Origin: Salinibacterium sp. UTAS2018
Lineage (GTDB): Bacteria; Actinomycetota; Actinomycetes; Actinomycetales; Microbacteriaceae
NCBI RefSeq assembly: GCF_004118935.1
Contig: NZ_CP035375.1
Span: forward strand, 310,001-374,000
Direction of reading: 5' to 3'
Length of the DNA: 64,000 nt
Both the position numbers and the translations under genes were made by a program. Positions within the stretch are counted from its first letter, which is position 1. Each line of letters begins with the position of its first letter. Positions 60,616-64,000 of this stretch are shown here, piece after piece. The notes below the pieces were generated by a model. That model made no database searches. It saw only the letters and a list, made by a program, of their open reading frames with translations, and was not told the DNA's origin.

Positions 60616-61839
60616 ATGTCGATGGATGCTGTCGAACCAGAAACTCCGCCGCCCGCGACAGCGGAAGATGCCCCGCGTGTCATCAATACCGATGACGGGG
60701 CTAAGGATGGGCTCGCAAAGTGCGCGCGCTGTGGCTCGACAGAAATCTCGCTGAACGTCGCGACTAGCCATCTGCGGTGCGGATATTGTCGCTTCGAGTG
60801 GTCTACCGACAACGCGATCAATGCGTTTAATCTCAACGGTGACATCAGCAAGCTGACAGGCATTCTTGTTGGTTCGGGCTCGAGCGACATCGTGCCGTCT
60901 ACCGAGGAGATCCTGACGTTCAAGTGCACGGCGTGTGGCGCCGAGGTCGTGATCGACACCAACACGAGCACGCAAGCCCGCTGCCACTGGTGTCGAAGCA
61001 CTCTCTCGATGAACCAGCAGGTTCCCAACGGTGCTGTGCCCGACATGATTCTTCCTTTCTCAGTAGAGAAAGCGACGGCGGTGGAGAAAATCGCCCACTT
61101 TGTCCGCAAGCGTAAGTTCTTCGCGCATCCGACGTTTAGGGCAGAGTTCAATGCTGAAAACGTGATGGGCGTCTACCTGCCGTACATGGTGGTGGACATC
61201 AATGCCCACGCACGGTTGTCTGGCCACGGCGAGCATCAAACGCGTTCGTACACCGTCAAAGTGGGCGACAAGAATCAGCAACGCTACGACGCCGACGTGT
61301 ACGCCGTGGAGCGTGACTTCGACATTCACGTCAACGACCTCACGGTCGAGTCGTCGAGTGACCGTCTCGACCAGAACACGTCAAAAAACTCGAACAACAT
61401 CATCAACACGATCATGCCGTTCGATGTTGAAAACTCCGTACGGTACGACTCCAACTACCTTGCCGGATTCACCTCAGAGCGTCGCGACAGCAACCTTGAC
61501 CAGCTCACGCCCATCGCGCACACTCAAGCTGAGGACATCACTCGTCACAAGGTAAATGACACTCTGTCGTTCTATGACCGTGGAGTGCAGTGGTCATCAG
61601 AGCAAGTGGAGGTGCGCGGTCAGCGTTGGGTATCGGCGTATCTGCCCGTCTGGCTCTATAGCTATCAGCAGCGAAAATCGAATGGCAAGACGTTCTTGCA
61701 CTACGTTGCGGTCAATGCGCGCACGGGAGAGACGATGGGCAGCATTCCGCTTCACCAGAGCAGGTTGCTCCTCGTCTCGGGGATCGTGCAGCTTGTCGGC
61801 ACCGTCATTGGGCTCGTACTCGTGGCGGTGGGGATCTGA
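60616..61839 (+). CDS. Zinc-ribbon membrane protein, partner of SPFH protein
   Basis: The 407-residue protein has two zinc ribbons: CARCGS with CGYCRFEW, and KCTACGAEV with CHWCRST. A middle soluble region (about 150-350) and one C-terminal hydrophobic segment (LLVSGIVQLVGTVIGLVLVAV) follow. This is the TFIIB-like zinc-ribbon protein encoded beside SPFH/YdjI genes in bacteria. Its start is six bases after the SPFH stop, and its stop overlaps the next start (ATGC/TGATG). Role is likely membrane-protein quality control, inferred. Confidence 0.85.
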   Translation: MSMDAVEPETPPPATAEDAPRVINTDDGAKDGLAKCARCGSTEISLNVATSHLRCGYCRFEWSTDNAINAFNLNGDISKLTGILVGSGSSDIVPSTEEILTFKCTACGAEVVIDTNTSTQARCHWCRSTLSMNQQVPNGAVPDMILPFSVEKATAVEKIAHFVRKRKFFAHPTFRAEFNAENVMGVYLPYMVVDINAHARLSGHGEHQTRSYTVKVGDKNQQRYDADVYAVERDFDIHVNDLTVESSSDRLDQNTSKNSNNIINTIMPFDVENSVRYDSNYLAGFTSERRDSNLDQLTPIAHTQAEDITRHKVNDTLSFYDRGVQWSSEQVEVRGQRWVSAYLPVWLYSYQQRKSNGKTFLHYVAVNARTGETMGSIPLHQSRLLLVSGIVQLVGTVIGLVLVAVGI

Positions 61840-62168
61840 TGCTAAACGTTGCAGTGTGGATGGCCGAAAGTGGGCAGCTACTCGCCGCCGGCTCGTCAGA
61901 CGATGACTCGGGAGGCCTCGGCCTCGTCTTCTTGCTCTCCGGTTTTGTCTTTTACTCCGCCATCTATTTTCGTTACCGCAACACCGATAAGCGGCACAGC
62001 CATGAGTCTGAAACGGAGGCGACCATGGTGAATATGAAAGAAAAGGACGACTTTGTGCAGTCAAAGAAGGGGCTCACTAACCGTCGGATGTCGGGTGCGA
62101 ACAACCGAGCGGTGCGAGGCGCCAGAAATAAGATTGCCGACGGCATCGTGGGCAAGTTTCGGCTCTAG
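61839..62168 (+). CDS. Small membrane protein, third gene of SPFH operon
   Basis: The 109-residue protein has one hydrophobic segment (GLGLVFLLSGFVFYSAIYF) and then a long basic/charged tail (RYRNTDKRHSH, KEKDDFVQSKK). It starts inside the stop of the zinc-ribbon gene, so it is translationally coupled and acts with it. It has no known family. The operon SPFH, zinc ribbon, small membrane protein is likely a functional unit. Confidence 0.75.
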   Translation: MLNVAVWMAESGQLLAAGSSDDDSGGLGLVFLLSGFVFYSAIYFRYRNTDKRHSHESETEATMVNMKEKDDFVQSKKGLTNRRMSGANNRAVRGARNKIADGIVGKFRL

Positions 62169-62222
62169 CGAGCGAGAGCGGACACGCGAGCGCGCGCCGA
62201 TGCGCCGGGGATTGCGGCGAAG

Positions 62223-62711
62223 TTAGCCCTGTCCCTGGTTGCGGCGGCGGGTGACGCGCGGCGGTCGGCCGCCCAGAAACGACTTGCCGGAGTCCACCAG
62301 GAACTCTTGACTGAGCGCTTCGCGGCCCACGAGCATCCGAAAGCCCATTTCATCGCGGTTGGTGAGAGTCGTTTCGGCGGTCACCGTATGGCCACAGAGT
62401 ACGACGTCGATCAGCACGACGATGCGATCCTCCGTATGACCAGACGAACTGCGGACCGCGCGTCGATCATGAATTGCGCACTCCACGACGGCATCATCTT
62501 TACCAGACTTCTGCCACGGGCGCACGCGAAAACGAACCCACTCGCTGCCGTCGGCGTGAGTGAACTCTTCGATGTCGTCGGCGTGCAGAGCAGAACTCTG
62601 TGCGCCTGTGTCGAGTTTGGCTTTAATCCACGGCACGCCAAGATCGGGAAGGGAAACCCACTCACGCCAGCCTGCAACCGTGTTTGAATGGGTGGGATCT
62701 ATCACCCCCAT
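62223..62711 (-). CDS. RimK-associated aspartyl/zinc-protease-like protein (RimB-type)
   Basis: This is a 162-residue protein of the ATP-dependent zinc-protease / RimB family, which is encoded beside RimK ligases: AGWREWVSLPDLGVPWIKAK, KLDTGAQSSALHA with the D-T-G-A active-site-like segment, GSEWVRFRVRP, and MGFRMLVGREAL. The start at MGVIDPTHSNTV is inferred by family; GTG at 62705 is another. It is divergent from the RimK gene with only 18 bases between the starts, so their control regions overlap. Confidence 0.85.
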   Translation of the reverse strand: MGVIDPTHSNTVAGWREWVSLPDLGVPWIKAKLDTGAQSSALHADDIEEFTHADGSEWVRFRVRPWQKSGKDDAVVECAIHDRRAVRSSSGHTEDRIVVLIDVVLCGHTVTAETTLTNRDEMGFRMLVGREALSQEFLVDSGKSFLGGRPPRVTRRRNQGQG

Positions 62712-62729
62712 ATCTTGACAGGTTGTTCC

Positions 62730-63920
62730 ATGAAACTCGCGATCCTCTCCCGTGCGCCGCATGCATATTCCACGCTGCGGCTTCGCGCAGCCGCCGAGCA
62801 GCGCGGGCACACCGTCAAGGTGCTCAATACGCTCCGTTTCGCGATCGACCTCACGGGGGAAGAGCCAGATCTGCAATACCGCGGCAAACTGCTCTCGGAC
62901 TACGACGCCATCCTTCCTCGCATCGGCAACTCGATCACCTACTTCGGCACGGCCGTGGTGCGTCAGTTCGAGCAGATGGATGTCTACACGCCTAACACCT
63001 CGAGCGGAATCACGAACTCGCGCGACAAGTTGCGTGCCACCCAGATTCTTTCGCGCCACGACATCGCGATGCCCGCGACCACCTTTGTGCACAACCGAGC
63101 GGATGTCGAGATGGCGATCGAACGCGTCGGCGGTGCGCCGGTCGTGATCAAGCTACTTGAAGGCACCCAGGGCATCGGCGTGATCCTCGCTCCGGACACT
63201 CAGGTCGCGAAGGCGATTATCGAGACGCTGCATTCGACGAAGCAGAACGTGCTGATTCAGAGCTTCATCTCCGAGAGCAAAGGCCGCGACATCCGCGCCC
63301 TTGTGGTGGGTGACCGCGTGGTTGCGGCCATGCGCCGTGTGGCGGTGGGCGACGAGTTCCGCTCGAATGTGCACCGCGGTGGCAACGTTGAAGCGGTCGA
63401 GCTCACGCCGGAGTATCACCGTGCTGCCGTCAAGGCAGCGCAGATCATGGGCTTGCGCGTTGCCGGTGTCGACATGCTTGAGGGCAAAGACGGCCCCCTT
63501 GTCATGGAGGTGAACTCATCGCCCGGCCTCGAAGGCATCGAGCGAGCCACCGATCTGGATGTCGCGGGCGCGATCATTGACTACATCGCCAATCAGGTGG
63601 CGTTCCCCGAGATTGATGTCCGCCAGCGCCTCAGTGTCTCGACCGGTTATGGCGTCGCTGAGATCGTTGTCGGAAGCGACGCGGATTTTGTGGGCAAGCA
63701 GCTCGGCGAATCCGGCCTCGGGGAGAAGGACATCACCGTGCTCACTCTGCACCGCGGCTCCAATGTTGTGCCCAACCCTCGCCGCAGCACGGTTCTCGAA
63801 GCGAACGACCGCCTGTTGTGCTTCGGCAAGCTCGAAGAAATGCGAGCCATGATCCCGGCCCGTCGTCGTCGCCGTGCGAAGGTGCGCAAGCTTCCGCCCG
63901 AGCCGATCGTCGAAAGCTAG
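62730..63920 (+). CDS. rimK: RimK-family ATP-grasp ligase with C-terminal RCK_C (TrkA-C) domain
   Basis: RimK adds glutamate residues to the C-terminus of ribosomal protein S6. This 396-residue chain has an N-terminal RimK domain (LAILSRAPHAYSTLRL, ILPRIGNSITYFG) and ATP-grasp motifs (VIKLLEGTQGIGV, AGVDMLEGKDGPLVMEVNSSPG). About 100 extra residues follow, from VSTGYGVAEIVVG to LLCFGKLEEM, which have the RCK_C/TrkA-C pattern (DADFVGKQLGESGL, NVVPNPRRSTVLEANDRLLC). The ATG at 62730 lies 18 bases from the divergent protease-like gene, the usual RimK neighbour. RCK_C suggests a ligand-sensing extension. Confidence 0.9.
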   Translation: MKLAILSRAPHAYSTLRLRAAAEQRGHTVKVLNTLRFAIDLTGEEPDLQYRGKLLSDYDAILPRIGNSITYFGTAVVRQFEQMDVYTPNTSSGITNSRDKLRATQILSRHDIAMPATTFVHNRADVEMAIERVGGAPVVIKLLEGTQGIGVILAPDTQVAKAIIETLHSTKQNVLIQSFISESKGRDIRALVVGDRVVAAMRRVAVGDEFRSNVHRGGNVEAVELTPEYHRAAVKAAQIMGLRVAGVDMLEGKDGPLVMEVNSSPGLEGIERATDLDVAGAIIDYIANQVAFPEIDVRQRLSVSTGYGVAEIVVGSDADFVGKQLGESGLGEKDITVLTLHRGSNVVPNPRRSTVLEANDRLLCFGKLEEMRAMIPARRRRRAKVRKLPPEPIVES

Positions 63921-63922
63921 GC

Positions 63923-64000
63923 GTGGCTGAGATCGATAATCTCCCGCTGACCGAATTCGGTTTTCCGGGAGCGCTTCGCGACACCCTCGTGGTGCTCGAG
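63923..64000 (+). CDS. ASCH-like protein, N-terminus only (cut by window edge)
   Basis: A GTG at 63923, two bases after the rimK stop, starts a frame open to the window end. The opening LPLTEFGFPGALRDTLVVLE matches the first strand and helix of actinobacterial ASCH-domain proteins, which usually begin with a PxxEFxFPGxLRDxLV block. The rest is outside. It may be co-transcribed with rimK. Confidence 0.6.
   Translation, partial: MAEIDNLPLTEFGFPGALRDTLVVLE

Noticed and set aside
1..64000. CRISPR arrays
   Set aside because: No regularly spaced repeats with unique spacers were seen; the only tandem repeat is the 224-bp duplication.

Overview
The window looks like high-GC actinobacterial DNA, most likely a member of the Microbacteriaceae. 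The support is GC-rich codon use, GTG starts, an actinobacterial MobF/TraA-type relaxase, an oleA-oleBC-oleD cluster with the fused OleBC protein known from actinobacteria, and many DUF families common in that group (DUF1206, DUF4395, DUF427, MpaB/DUF2236, CsbD). The family-level placement is inference; no rRNA or housekeeping marker is present.

Region 1 (1-19353) is the right part of an integrative, probably conjugative, element. It ends in a 43-nt 3-prime fragment of a tRNA-Pro(GGG) gene, which reads as the right attachment site. The intact tRNA, the integrase and the type III methylase should lie left of the window. Its cargo is mostly defence: a type III restriction Res subunit (partial), a DUF262/DUF1524 GmrSD-like protein, a MobF relaxase-helicase, a DprA-like protein, and a three-gene type II CBASS operon. 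In that operon a CD-NTase and an E2-E1 Cap2 protein sit next to a 590-residue effector that carries a JAB/JAMM peptidase, a TIR domain and a SAVED domain in one chain. Divergent from it is an XRE regulator, an ImmA/IrrE-type metallopeptidase and a 1227-residue protein with a C-terminal PD-(D/E)XK-like nuclease signature. This back-to-back pair of modules is the most interesting part of the window.

Region 2 (19354-25655) is a decayed zone next to the attachment site. It has an IS3-type transposase remnant, a frameshifted SnoaL-like fragment and large stretches without genes, along with a DUF4230-like membrane protein, a RidA protein, a cupin and a luciferase-like oxidoreductase. Region 3 (25656-36700) holds a LuxR-type regulator followed by a formamide uptake and hydrolysis cluster (FmdB-like zinc ribbon, AmiS/UreI channel, FmdA formamidase), an MpaB-type oxygenase, the olefin cluster oleA-oleBC-oleD, and a decayed second copy of the LuxR regulator beside oleA. 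Region 4 (36879-43187) is an accessory patch. It has a DndB/DGQHR-like protein paired with an HExxH protein, an EcsC-like protein, and three copies of a DUF368 gene, of which only one is intact.

Region 5 (43312-64000) is ordinary chromosome. It encodes a ThrE exporter, two SDR dehydrogenases with nearby palindromic operators, a thioredoxin-DUF4395 pair, an FHA protein, a tyrosine phosphatase, a spermidine-synthase-like protein, CsbD, a response regulator coupled to a FUSC transporter, a diacylglycerol-kinase-like enzyme, DUF1206, DUF427, a TetR regulator, a GH5 mannanase-like enzyme, an SPFH/zinc-ribbon operon, and a divergent RimK-protease/RimK-ligase pair in which the ligase carries a C-terminal RCK_C domain. 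A partial ASCH-like gene runs off the right end.
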